Part shown: positions 1 to 6,984 of the stretch, one piece after another | How the letters are laid out: every line of letters starts with the position of its first letter | Position numbering within the stretch: position 1 is the first letter of the stretch | NCBI RefSeq assembly: GCF_015024225.1 | Contig: NZ_JACJGM010000001.1 | Span: 62,001-126,000, forward strand | DNA: 64,000 bases | Direction: 5' to 3' | Origin: Nocardioides lijunqiniae | GTDB lineage: Bacteria > Actinomycetota > Actinomycetes > Propionibacteriales > Nocardioidaceae | The notes under the pieces: model-generated | Told to the model about the DNA's origin: nothing | What the model saw: the letters and a program-made list of their open reading frames with translations, nothing else | The model's database searches: none | Program-made: the position numbers and the translations under genes

Positions 1-2
1 GC

Positions 3-593
3 CGCTGGCGCCCCGTCCTGGTGATGCTCGCCGGCGCCGGGGTCGCGCTGTTCGTCGGCGGGAGCGCCGGCGCTGTCGTCGGTCCGGTCGCGGCGGTGGT
101 GGCCTGGGTGGTGCTCGGGCGCAGCGAGCCGAGCGTCGTACGCCGACGTCGCGAGCGCATCGCGCGCGAGCTGCCGCACGTGGTCACACTGCTCGCGGCG
201 GCCCTGCGCGCGGGCGCCACGTCCGTGGAGGCCACGCGCCTGGTCTGCCGGGCGCTGCCCGGCCCCGCCACGGAGCGGCTGCTGCGGGCCGTCGCCCACC
301 TCGACCTCGGCGCCGACCCGTCCGCGGTGTGGGCCGAGGTCGCCCGCCAGCCCGGCCTGGCGCCGCTCGGGCGCGTCCTGGCCCGCTCCCACGACACCGG
401 TGCCTCGGTCGTCGTCGCCGTCGAGCGGCTCTCCGACGAGCTGGCGACCGAGATGCGCGGGGCCGTCGAGGACCGCGCCCGGGCCGTCGGGGTCAAGGCC
501 GCCCTGCCGCTGGGGCTCTGCCTGCTGCCGGCGTTCCTGCTGATCGGGATCGTGCCGCTGGTGGCCGGTCTGCTGGGGGAGGTCACGCGATGA
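3..593 (+). CDS. Tad pilus platform protein TadC-like (5' partial)
   Basis: Integral membrane platform protein of a Flp/Tad pilus assembly machine (type II secretion F domain). The frame is open through the left edge, so the true start lies outside; in-frame GTG/ATG codons at 21/24 have no clear ribosome site. The visible part starts in a hydrophobic helix, passes a basic cytoplasmic stretch (RRRRERIARELP), then the helical T2SSF core (AALRAGATSVEA, SHDTGASVVVAVERLS) and ends in a hydrophobic helix (LPAFLLIGIVPLVAGLL). The core with a single C-terminal hairpin fits TadC better than TadB. It is followed by pilin-like and TadE/G-like genes, so this is the 3' half of a tad operon whose ATPase and TadB should lie upstream. 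Family assignment is firm; the substrate pilin is inferred to be the next gene. Confidence 0.85.
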   Translation, partial: RWRPVLVMLAGAGVALFVGGSAGAVVGPVAAVVAWVVLGRSEPSVVRRRRERIARELPHVVTLLAAALRAGATSVEATRLVCRALPGPATERLLRAVAHLDLGADPSAVWAEVARQPGLAPLGRVLARSHDTGASVVVAVERLSDELATEMRGAVEDRARAVGVKAALPLGLCLLPAFLLIGIVPLVAGLLGEVTR

Positions 594-737
594 GCGACCA
601 CCCTCCGTCCACAGGGGCCCTCCCGCGCAGGCGCCGTGCACAGGAACCGGGCCGAGCGGGCCACGCTGTCGGCCGGGTCGCCGAGGCTCCTGCTCAGACG
701 GCCGTACCCCGCGGCCACCCACCCGAGGAGCGAGCAC

Positions 738-926
738 ATGACACAGCGCAGCACCGGCCGCCGCACGACCGGCGAGCAGGGCATCACCACGGCGGAGTAC
801 GCCGTCGGCACGGCCGCGGGAGCCGGTCTCGCCGGCCTGCTCTACAAGCTGCTGACCGGCGGCTTCGGCGACCGGCTCCTGAAGACGCTCTTCGACCACG
901 TCCTGGGCCTCCTGGGCATCGGATGA
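738..926 (+). CDS. DUF4244 family Flp-pilin-like small protein
   Basis: A 62-residue protein of the DUF4244 type, the short Flp-like pilin found in actinobacterial tad loci. ATG 738 is preceded by GAGGAG, which favours it over an in-frame upstream start at 636. The polar N-terminus ends in GEQGITTAEYAVGTAAG: a Gly, then Thr-Thr-Ala-Glu-Tyr, the prepilin-peptidase-like G/xxxxEY signature, followed by one hydrophobic helix. The C-terminus is short (LLGIG). Its stop overlaps the TadE-like gene in an ATGA arrangement, so the two are translationally coupled. It is probably the major or a minor pilin subunit, processed at the inner membrane; the cleavage is inferred from the motif. Confidence 0.85.
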   Translation: MTQRSTGRRTTGEQGITTAEYAVGTAAGAGLAGLLYKLLTGGFGDRLLKTLFDHVLGLLGIG

Positions 927-1285
927 GGTGTCGCGGCCAGCGCGGGGCCGTCACGGCCGAGCTCGCACTGGGCCTGCCCCTGCTGGTCGCGGTGACGATC
1001 GGCCTGGTGTGGCTGCTCGCCGTCGGGGCGGCGCAGGTGCGCGTCGTGGACGCCGCCCGCGAGACGGCGCGCGCCGCGGCCCGGGGTGACACCGACGCCG
1101 AGGCGGTCGCGGCGGGTGAGCGCGTGGCCGCCGCGGGCAGTCGGGTCTCGGTGCGCCGTCACGACGGTCGGGTCGTCGCCGTGGCCTCGGGACGGGTCCA
1201 GGGTCCGGGGGGCCTCTTCGGCTTCCTGCCGGGCGTCGAGGTGCGCGCCGAGGCGGTCGCCCTCGACGAGGAGGTCGCGCCGTGA
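923..1285 (+). CDS. TadE-like pilus assembly protein
   Basis: A 120-residue TadE-like pseudopilin. The N-terminus carries GQRGAVTAELALGLPLL, i.e. a Gly followed by AVTAEL before a hydrophobic helix (LLVAVTIGLVWLLAVGAAQV), the class III pseudopilin pattern with Glu at +5. The remainder is a small extracytoplasmic domain rich in Arg and Ala. The start at 923 overlaps the preceding stop (ATGA) and the stop overlaps the next GTG (GTGA), so it is the middle gene of a coupled trio. Its role in Tad biogenesis as a minor pseudopilin is family knowledge. Confidence 0.88.
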   Translation: MRCRGQRGAVTAELALGLPLLVAVTIGLVWLLAVGAAQVRVVDAARETARAAARGDTDAEAVAAGERVAAAGSRVSVRRHDGRVVAVASGRVQGPGGLFGFLPGVEVRAEAVALDEEVAP

Positions 1286-1704
1286 CCGGGTGGTGGCGGG
1301 TCCAGGTCGCGCGGGGCGCGCGACGCGGTGAGGGAGGCGCCGCCACCCTGTTCGCGGTGTCGTGCCTCGCGGTGCTGCTGATGCTGGGCGCGGCGCTCGG
1401 CGTCGTCGCCGCCGTGGTGGTCGCCCACCGCCAGGCCCAGGCCGCGGCCGACCTGTCGGCGCTGGCCGGGGCGGAGGTGCTCGGTCGCGGCCGCGACCCG
1501 TGCGCCGCCGCGGCGCAGGTCGCGGCGGCCAACGGCGCCCGCCTCGCGGCATGCACGGTCACCGGCCGCGACGTGCTCGTGGAGGTGGTCGTCGCCGGAC
1601 CTCACTGGCTGGGCCAGCAGGCCGATCCGTCCGCGCGTGCCCGCGCCGGACCGACCCCGACGATGCGGGTCGGCGCCGCGCCGGCTCCGGTCCCCTGGAG
1701 GTGA
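1282..1704 (+). CDS. TadE/TadG-like secretion-neighbourhood protein (Rv3654c-like)
   Basis: A 140-residue protein with one N-terminal membrane helix (ATLFAVSCLAVLLMLGAALGVVAAVVV) directly followed by HRQAQAAADLSALAGAE, the signature of the Flp pilus-assembly TadG-like N-terminal domain (helix plus QAAADLAALAGA). A pair of cysteines (DPCAAAAQ and AACTV) follows, as in the actinobacterial Rv3654c-type proteins that end tad operons. The GTG start overlaps the TadE stop. It is much shorter than proteobacterial TadG and lacks a von Willebrand domain, which is normal for this actinobacterial subtype. Last gene of the operon; it converges on the TetR gene with only 3 bases between stops. Confidence 0.82.
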   Translation: MTGWWRVQVARGARRGEGGAATLFAVSCLAVLLMLGAALGVVAAVVVAHRQAQAAADLSALAGAEVLGRGRDPCAAAAQVAAANGARLAACTVTGRDVLVEVVVAGPHWLGQQADPSARARAGPTPTMRVGAAPAPVPWR

Positions 1705-1707
1705 CGC

Positions 1708-2448
1708 CTAGTCGCGGCCGCCGGTGCTGTCGCCGGCGGCGGCGAGGGCACGGCGGAGCCACTCGTCCAGCAGGGCGCGCTCGGCGTCGGAGAGCCCCGG
1801 CAGCTCGGGAGCCAGCGCCGCCAGCGTGACGACCGCGGTCGTGATCCGGTCGTCCCCCGACGTCACTGGCTCCGCCGCGAGGATGCGTCCGGCCACGGCG
1901 TCGAAGAGGTCGTCGACCAGGCCGAGGTCCCGCTGCGCGGCCGGCTTCTCGAGCAGCGCCAGCACGGTCCCGGTGCCGGCGGCGTGGATCATGTCGAGCG
2001 CGCGCGCCTCGTCCACCCGGAGCAGGCCCGCGGCCGCGATCCGGCGCACCCGCGCCCGCAGCACCTCGATCCCCGCCGCCGTCGCGGCCGACGGCTCGCT
2101 CCGGCCGGACGCGTTGCTGAGCAGCGCGTAGAGACCGGGGTTGGCCAGGCCGAACTCCACGTGCAGCCGCCACCCGGCGCGCAGGTCCGCCACCGGGTCG
2201 AGCTCGGTGTCGGCGACCGCTGACCGCTTGGCGGCGACGTAGGTCGCCATCACGTGCTCGGCGACCGCCTGGACGAGGCCGTCCTTGTCGCCGAACAGCC
2301 GGTAGATCGTGGGCGCCTGCACGCCGGCGGCGTGGGCGACCCCACGCGTGGTCAGGGCGGGCGCGCCGTGCTCGTTCAGCAGGCGAGCCGCGGCGCCGAC
2401 GACCCGCGCGCGCACGTCGTCCTGGGCGGGCGGAGCGTCGGAGGGCAT
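1708..2448 (-). CDS. TetR family transcriptional regulator
   Basis: A 246-residue TetR repressor. Residues about 10-55 form the helix-turn-helix (RVVGAAARLLNEHGAPALTTRGVAHAAGVQAPTIYRLFGDKDGLVQAVAEHVM), with the recognition-helix pattern APTIYRLFGDKDGL typical of the family. The remaining helical part is the ligand/dimerisation domain and is not specific enough to name an effector. The gene is divergent from an NmrA-type oxidoreductase 81 bases away, and the spacer holds an imperfect palindrome that could be its operator, so control of that gene is likely. The preferred start is the ATG at 2448 (MPSDAPPAQDD). Confidence 0.9.
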   Translation of the reverse strand: MPSDAPPAQDDVRARVVGAAARLLNEHGAPALTTRGVAHAAGVQAPTIYRLFGDKDGLVQAVAEHVMATYVAAKRSAVADTELDPVADLRAGWRLHVEFGLANPGLYALLSNASGRSEPSAATAAGIEVLRARVRRIAAAGLLRVDEARALDMIHAAGTGTVLALLEKPAAQRDLGLVDDLFDAVAGRILAAEPVTSGDDRITTAVVTLAALAPELPGLSDAERALLDEWLRRALAAAGDSTGGRD

Positions 2449-2484
2449 GAAGCGATGGTATCGCCGCCGCGTTTCCAGTGATAT

Positions 2485-2500
2485 AACGGTGATAACAGTT
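2485..2500. promoter_or_regulatory. Candidate TetR operator (imperfect palindrome)
   Basis: AACGGTGATAACAGTT is an imperfect dyad (6 of 8 base pairs match) between the divergent TetR gene and the oxidoreductase. It is the AT-richest spot in the spacer and overlaps a direct repeat of GTGATA. The position fits autorepression plus control of the neighbour. The operator role is inferred. Confidence 0.35.
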
Positions 2501-2529
2501 CAGTGATGCCAACGATATTTGGAGGACCG

Positions 2530-3423
2530 ATGCTCGTCATCACCGGGGCGACCGGACAGCTCGGATCACGCGTCGTCGAGCAGGTGCTCGCGCGGGTCCC
2601 CGCCGACACGGTCGGGGTCAGCGTGCGCGACCCGGCCGTCGCCGCCCACCTGGCCGAGCGCGGCGTGCGCGTCCGTGCCGGCGACTTCACCGAGCCGGCC
2701 TCGCTGCGCCGTGCCTTCGAGGGCGCATCCCGGGTCCTCGTCGTCTCGGCCGCGATCCGTGGCGACGGGGCGGTGGCGGCCAACCTCGCCGCGATCGACG
2801 CCGCGCGCGAGTGCGGCGCGGAGCGGGTGCTCTACACCAGCCACCAGGCCGCGTCGCCCACCTCGCAGTTCCTGCCGCAGCACACCCACGCCGCGACGGA
2901 GGACCACCTGGCGAGCGTCGGTCTCCCGTTCACCGCCCTGCGCAACGGCTTCTACGTCAGCACCGTCGAGCACTACCTCGGGGCTGCGGTCGAGACCGGT
3001 GTCCTCGAGCTGCCGGAGGACGGTCCCTTCTCCTGGACGCACCACGACGACCTCGCCGAGGCCGCGGCGATCGCCCTGGTCGGAGCGGACGACGCACGCC
3101 TGCTCGACGGGGTCACGCCGCCGCTGACCGCGCCGGAGCTCCTCGACTTCGCGGCCGTCGCCGAGGTGGTCGGCGAGGCGCTCGGACGGCCGGTGGCCCA
3201 CGCCGTCGTCTCCGACGAGGCCTGGAAGGCGGCGGCGGTCGAGCGCGGGATGCCGGCGTTCGCCGCCGACTTCACGCTCGGCCTGTTCCGCGCGGCTCGA
3301 GCCGGCGAGTTCGCGGTCGCCGACCCCACACTGGAGACGGTCCTGCGCCGGCCGGCGACCACGGCGCGGTCCGCGATCGCCGCGATGGTCTCCCGCCACC
3401 CGGGCGCGGCGACGCGGGGCTAG
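2530..3423 (+). CDS. NmrA/SDR-type NAD(P)H-binding oxidoreductase
   Basis: A 297-residue atypical short-chain dehydrogenase of the NmrA / quinone oxidoreductase 2 type. The N-terminus is a Rossmann fold (MLVITGATGQLGSRVVEQVL, with GATGQLG matching GxxGxxG). It is followed by VSVRDPAVAAHLAERGV, ASLRRAFEGA and TALRNGFYVST, which are characteristic of NmrA-like quinone reductases. The later half is the substrate lobe. ATG 2530 is preferred because GGAGGA lies just before it, although the spacing is short; GTG 2503 or ATG 2506 in the same frame would add 8-9 residues. Divergent from the TetR gene. Such pairs commonly handle quinones or electrophiles, but the substrate is not visible from sequence. 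Confidence 0.82.
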   Translation: MLVITGATGQLGSRVVEQVLARVPADTVGVSVRDPAVAAHLAERGVRVRAGDFTEPASLRRAFEGASRVLVVSAAIRGDGAVAANLAAIDAARECGAERVLYTSHQAASPTSQFLPQHTHAATEDHLASVGLPFTALRNGFYVSTVEHYLGAAVETGVLELPEDGPFSWTHHDDLAEAAAIALVGADDARLLDGVTPPLTAPELLDFAAVAEVVGEALGRPVAHAVVSDEAWKAAAVERGMPAFAADFTLGLFRAARAGEFAVADPTLETVLRRPATTARSAIAAMVSRHPGAATRG

Positions 3424-3450
3424 CGGTCGGGGTCCTCGGGGTCCTCGGGG

Positions 3451-3771
3451 TCAGGCGTGAGGGCGGTCCCGGTCGTCGCCGTCGAGGTCGCGGCGGCGCT
3501 CGGCGTCGGCCCGGTCGAGCTTCTCGTTGAGCTCGTTGAGCTTGTTCGTCTCACGGCGGCGCGCCAGCTGGCGCTTCGCGCCGAACTTGGACACCGAGAT
3601 GCCGAAGAGGATCGCCACGCCCGCCCCGACCCCGAGCAGGAACAGCAGGAGCGCCCCCACCTCGGTGCCGAGCAGCTCGAGCTTGCCGCCATTGGTCAGC
3701 TCGGCGGTGAACACGGCGGCCACGATCAGCAGTGCGCCGCCCGCGACGAGGAGGAGCCCCAGGATCAACAT
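3451..3771 (-). CDS. Small two-helix membrane protein with C-terminal coiled coil
   Basis: A 106-residue protein of unknown function. Residues about 1-24 and 38-60 are membrane helices (MLILGLLLVAGGALLIVAAVF; VGALLLFLLGVGAGVAILFGI). They are separated by a short polar loop (TNGGKLELLG) and followed by a charged, probably helical tail (RRRETNKLNELNEKLDRADAERRRDL). The layout recalls LapA/DUF1049-like proteins but no diagnostic motif is present. Convergent with the oxidoreductase gene (27-base gap containing tandem GGGGTCCTC-like repeats) and 28 bases beyond the end of the helicase gene, so it may be read from the helicase operon. Confidence 0.75.
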   Translation of the reverse strand: MLILGLLLVAGGALLIVAAVFTAELTNGGKLELLGTEVGALLLFLLGVGAGVAILFGISVSKFGAKRQLARRRETNKLNELNEKLDRADAERRRDLDGDDRDRPHA

Positions 3772-3799
3772 GGGGGGAGGCTACTGGACCGCGGGGGTC

Positions 3800-6127
3800 T
3801 CAGTGCCTTTCCAGCAGGACGTCGAGCAGCCGGGCTGCGCCGACCTTGTCGAGCGGGTTGTTCTGGTTGCCGCACTTGGGCGACTGGATGCACGACGGGC
3901 AGCCCTCGGCGCACTCGCAGGACTCGATCGCGTCCCGGGTGGCGGTGAGCCATGCCCGCGCGGCCTCGAACCCCCGCTCGGAGAAGCCGGCCCCGCCGGG
4001 ATGGCCGTCATAGACGAACACGGTCAGCTGCCCGGTGTCTCCGTGCAGGGCAGTGGACACCCCGCCGATGTCCCAGCGGTCGCAGGTCGCGAAGAGCGGC
4101 AGCAGCCCGATGGCGCAGTGCTCGGCGGCGTGGGCGGCTCCCGGCAGGTCGTGGGTGGTCAGGCCGGCTTCGGTGAGCAGGTCGTCGGGCACCGTCCACC
4201 ACACCGCGGTGGTGCGCAGCGCCCGCTCGGGAAGGTCGAGCAGCTCCTCGCCGATCACCTCGCCGCTGGGTTGGCGGCGCTTGAGGTAGGAGACCACCTG
4301 GTGCGACACGTCGACCTCGCCGAGCGAGAGGCGCGAGCGGCCCCAGTCGTCGTGGCGACGCTCCTGGACGATCGTGATGTCGGTGATCTCCCGAGCGGAG
4401 GTGGAGTAGCCGGGATCGGCGCGCGACATGACCGCGACGTGCTCGTCGAGGTCGAGGCTCTCCACGAGCCAGGTCTCGCCGCGATGGACGTAGACGGCGC
4501 CCTCGTGGGCGGTGCTGTGGACGCGTCCGCCGTCGACCGTGCCGACGACGCGACCGGTCGCGGCCTCGACGAGCTGGACGGGGGACCCGCCCACGGACCG
4601 GATGTCGGTGAGGTCGGCCGCCCGGCGCCGGTCGGTCCAGAACCAGCCGCGCGGGCGTCGCCGCAGCAACCCGGCCTGGACGAGCCCCTCGACGACGTCG
4701 GGCGCGGTGGCACCGAAGAGCGGGAGGTCCTGCTCGGTCAGCGGGATCTCCTGGGCCGCGGCGCACAGGTGGGGACCCAGGACGTAGGGGTTGTCGGGGT
4801 CGAAGACCGTGGCCTCCACCGGGCGCCCGAACAGCGCCTCGGGGTGGTGGACGAGGTAGGTGTCGAGCGGGTCGTCGCGCGCCACCAGGATGCCGAGGGC
4901 GTCCTGGGCCCCGCGTCCGGCGCGCCCCACCTGCTGCCACATCGCTGCGCGGGTGCCGGGGAAGCCGGCCATGAGCACGGCGTCCAGCCCGCTGATGTCG
5001 ATGCCGAGCTCGAGGGCGTTGGTGGCGGCGAGACCCAGCAGCTCGCCCTCGCGCAGGGAGCGCTCGAGGGCGCGGCGCTCCTCGGGGAGGTAGCCGCCGC
5101 GGTAGGCGGCGACGCGCCCGGGCAGGGACGGGTCCACCTCGGCGAGGAGGTCGGCCGCCGTGAGGGCGACCTGCTCGGCCCCCCGCCGCGACCGCACGAA
5201 GGCGAGGGTGCGGACGTCCTCGGCCACGAGGTCGGCCAGCAGGTCGGCGCACTCCGACGACGCGGCGCGCCGCACCGGGGCGCCGTTCTCCCCGGAGTAG
5301 GAGGTGAAGGGCGGCTCCCACAGGGCGAGAGAGACCTCGCCCCGGGGCGAGCCGTCGTCGGTCACCGCGCGCACGGGCAGGCCGGTGAGCCGACCGGCCG
5401 CGGTGGCGGGCTCGGCCACGGTGGCCGAGGCCAGCACGAACGTCGGGTCGGCGCCGTAGTGGGCGCAGATGCGCCGCAGTCGCCGCAGGACCTGGCTCAC
5501 GTGGGCGCCGAAGACGCCGCGGTAGTGGTGGCACTCGTCGACCACGACGTAGCGCAGGGAGCCGAGGAACGACGACCACCGGGCGTGGCCGGGCAGCAGC
5601 GAGCGGTGCAGCATGTCGGGGTTGGACAGGACGTACTCGGCGTGGTCGCGGGCCCAGTCGCGCTGGTCGCGGCTGCTGTCGCCGTCGTGGGTCGTCACCC
5701 GGACGTCGAGGCCCAACGAGGTGATGCCGGTGAGCTGGTCCTGGGCGAGCGCCTTGGTGGGCGCGAGGTAGAGCACGGTCGCGCCCCGCTGGCCGCGGCT
5801 CCCGCGCGAGCGGCGTACGGCGGTCAGGGCCGGCAGCTGGTAGGCCAGCGACTTGCCCGACGCCGTGCCGGTGGAGAGCACGACGTGCTCGCCGGCGTGG
5901 GCCGCGTCGGCCGCCTCCACCTGGTGGCGCCAGGGCCGCGCCACGCCGCGGGCCTCGAACGCCGCGCGCACGTCGTCGGCCGCCCACGCCGGCCACTCCG
6001 CGGACACGGCGACGCGCGCGGGCAGGGTCTCGAGGTGGGTGAGCCGGTCCTCGCGACCGGGGACGTCGGCCAGTCGGCGCAGTCGCTCGGATCCGCTGCG
6101 CGCGCGGGACGAGGCGGTCGAGGTCAC
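3800..6127 (-). CDS. DEAD/DEAH-box helicase with C-terminal DUF1998 zinc domain (MrfA/YprA-like)
   Basis: A 775-residue superfamily 2 helicase. Motif I is [15 protein letters not shown], motif [13 protein letters not shown] (DECH), motif III LASATVA, and motifs V/VI are [12 protein letters not shown] and QQVGRAGR. The C-terminal region holds a four-cysteine cluster [16 protein letters not shown], the DUF1998/MrfA zinc site, close to the end (NQNNPLDK). This order matches the MrfA/YprA family of 3'-to-5' DNA helicases; Bacillus MrfA acts in mitomycin repair, so a DNA repair role is likely. Length is normal and all helicase motifs are intact. GTG 6127 ([12 protein letters not shown]) is used as start; the divergent STAS gene begins 218 bases away. 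Confidence 0.93.
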   Translation of the reverse strand: MTSTASSRARSGSERLRRLADVPGREDRLTHLETLPARVAVSAEWPAWAADDVRAAFEARGVARPWRHQVEAADAAHAGEHVVLSTGTASGKSLAYQLPALTAVRRSRGSRGQRGATVLYLAPTKALAQDQLTGITSLGLDVRVTTHDGDSSRDQRDWARDHAEYVLSNPDMLHRSLLPGHARWSSFLGSLRYVVVDECHHYRGVFGAHVSQVLRRLRRICAHYGADPTFVLASATVAEPATAAGRLTGLPVRAVTDDGSPRGEVSLALWEPPFTSYSGENGAPVRRAASSECADLLADLVAEDVRTLAFVRSRRGAEQVALTAADLLAEVDPSLPGRVAAYRGGYLPEERRALERSLREGELLGLAATNALELGIDISGLDAVLMAGFPGTRAAMWQQVGRAGRGAQDALGILVARDDPLDTYLVHHPEALFGRPVEATVFDPDNPYVLGPHLCAAAQEIPLTEQDLPLFGATAPDVVEGLVQAGLLRRRPRGWFWTDRRRAADLTDIRSVGGSPVQLVEAATGRVVGTVDGGRVHSTAHEGAVYVHRGETWLVESLDLDEHVAVMSRADPGYSTSAREITDITIVQERRHDDWGRSRLSLGEVDVSHQVVSYLKRRQPSGEVIGEELLDLPERALRTTAVWWTVPDDLLTEAGLTTHDLPGAAHAAEHCAIGLLPLFATCDRWDIGGVSTALHGDTGQLTVFVYDGHPGGAGFSERGFEAARAWLTATRDAIESCECAEGCPSCIQSPKCGNQNNPLDKVGAARLLDVLLERH

Positions 6128-6344
6128 CCGTCCAGTGTCGCAAAGACCACCGACACCGCAGCGAGACCGGGCGCCCCACGACGGCGCCGGATGGTGCTCC
6201 GGAGCCCGATCCGGGGGTCGGTCTAGAAACGACTCTTTACTTCTTTGTGCAGGTCGGCGGTCGGCGTGGTTTCATATTCCTGGCCGAGTGTCGGGGAGGC
6301 CGCCCGATCTTGGTGTCTGCATACGGTGCCTTCTGGGAGAGAAC

Positions 6345-6677
6345 GTGGATCTGACTCTTGACACGCGCGAGGTCGGTGGTCGCACCATCGTGGCCGTCGG
6401 CGGCGAGATCGACGTCTACACGGCCCCCAAGCTGCGCGACCGCATCACCGAGCTGGTCGCCGACGGCGTCTACGACCTGGTGATCGACATGGAGGGCGTC
6501 GAGTTCCTCGACTCCACCGGCCTGGGCGTCCTCGTCGGCGGTCTCAAGAAGGTCCGCGCCCACGACGGCTCGCTCCAGCTGGTCTGCAACCAGGACCGAC
6601 TGCTGAAGATCTTCCGCATCACCGGCCTCGCCAAGGTCTTCGTGATCCACGAGTCCGCCGAGGCCGCGCTCGCCTGA
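6345..6677 (+). CDS. STAS domain anti-sigma factor antagonist (SpoIIAA/RsbV type)
   Basis: A 110-residue single STAS domain. It begins at GTG 6345 with GGGAGAG about 5 bases upstream; an in-frame extension further 5' would be untypical. The phosphorylation loop reads [18 protein letters not shown], with the DST serine that an anti-sigma kinase would phosphorylate, so it should work by partner switching with an RsbW/SpoIIAB-like kinase. No kinase or sigma factor gene lies beside it, so the partner is encoded elsewhere. [14 protein letters not shown] is the usual N-terminal strand-helix of BldG-like actinobacterial antagonists, and BldG is the closest family I recognise. Followed by a 30-bp palindrome and the pyrophosphatase gene. 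Confidence 0.9.
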   Translation: MDLTLDTREVGGRTIVAVGGEIDVYTAPKLRDRITELVADGVYDLVIDMEGVEFLDSTGLGVLVGGLKKVRAHDGSLQLVCNQDRLLKIFRITGLAKVFVIHESAEAALA

Positions 6678-6710
6678 CCGGCCCCGGCGTCGCGACGCCG
6701 CGCGCCTCGA

Positions 6711-6740
6711 TGAGTTTCACCGGGTACCCGGTGAAACTCA
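6711..6740. repeat. 30-bp perfect palindrome
   Basis: The left arm TGAGTTTCACCGGGT is followed immediately by its exact reverse complement, giving a perfect 30-bp palindrome with no loop, 33 bases after the STAS stop. There is no T tract, so it is not a classic intrinsic terminator, although an RNA hairpin with a small loop could still form. ATGAGTTTC from its left edge recurs at 6772-6780. It may be a transcription barrier, a protein-binding dyad or a dispersed repeat unit. Confidence 0.9.
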
Positions 6741-6748
6741 CGCTCCCC

Positions 6749-6764
6749 GCACGAAGCTTCGTGC
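6749..6764. repeat. 16-bp perfect palindrome
   Basis: GCACGAAGCTTCGTGC is a perfect dyad 8 bases after the 30-bp palindrome and before the repeated ATGAGTTTC. Its closeness to the larger palindrome suggests one composite element. Function unknown. Confidence 0.8.
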
Positions 6765-6984
6765 CGGAAGCATGAGTTTCTTGCGGGCAGTGGGGCGCCC
6801 GGGGCCGAGGACGTGCCCCTCCCGACGGCCGCCGTCGCACCCCCGGCGCCGGTGCTCGTCCTCCTGCGAGTGGCGTGTCTCACACCTCATCCCCCTGAGA
6901 GCGCCCCGCGTGCGTAGACTCCGGCACGTTCCGTGACCTGAGCCACATCGTCGGCTCGTACTGATCTCTCGCAGGAGGACGCAC

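Larger units (their letters stand above)
6678..6984. other. Non-coding spacer with palindromes, STAS gene to hppA
   Basis: 307 bases without a convincing gene. The STAS-proximal half holds a 30-bp perfect palindrome (6711-6740), a 16-bp perfect palindrome (6749-6764) and a further ATGAGTTTC half-copy (6772-6780). The hppA-proximal half should contain its promoter; I see no unambiguous -35/-10 pair. AGGAGG at 6973-6978 is the hppA ribosome site. Confidence 0.7.

Noticed and set aside
3424..3450. Triple GGGGTCCTC-like repeat between convergent genes
   Set aside because: Short, no hairpin potential, and within a 27-base gap; treated as chance or slippage.
3527..6226. Long plus-strand open frame opposite the helicase
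   Set aside because: Low-complexity Gly/Val/Arg translation with no domain; the minus strand encodes a complete helicase with all motifs.
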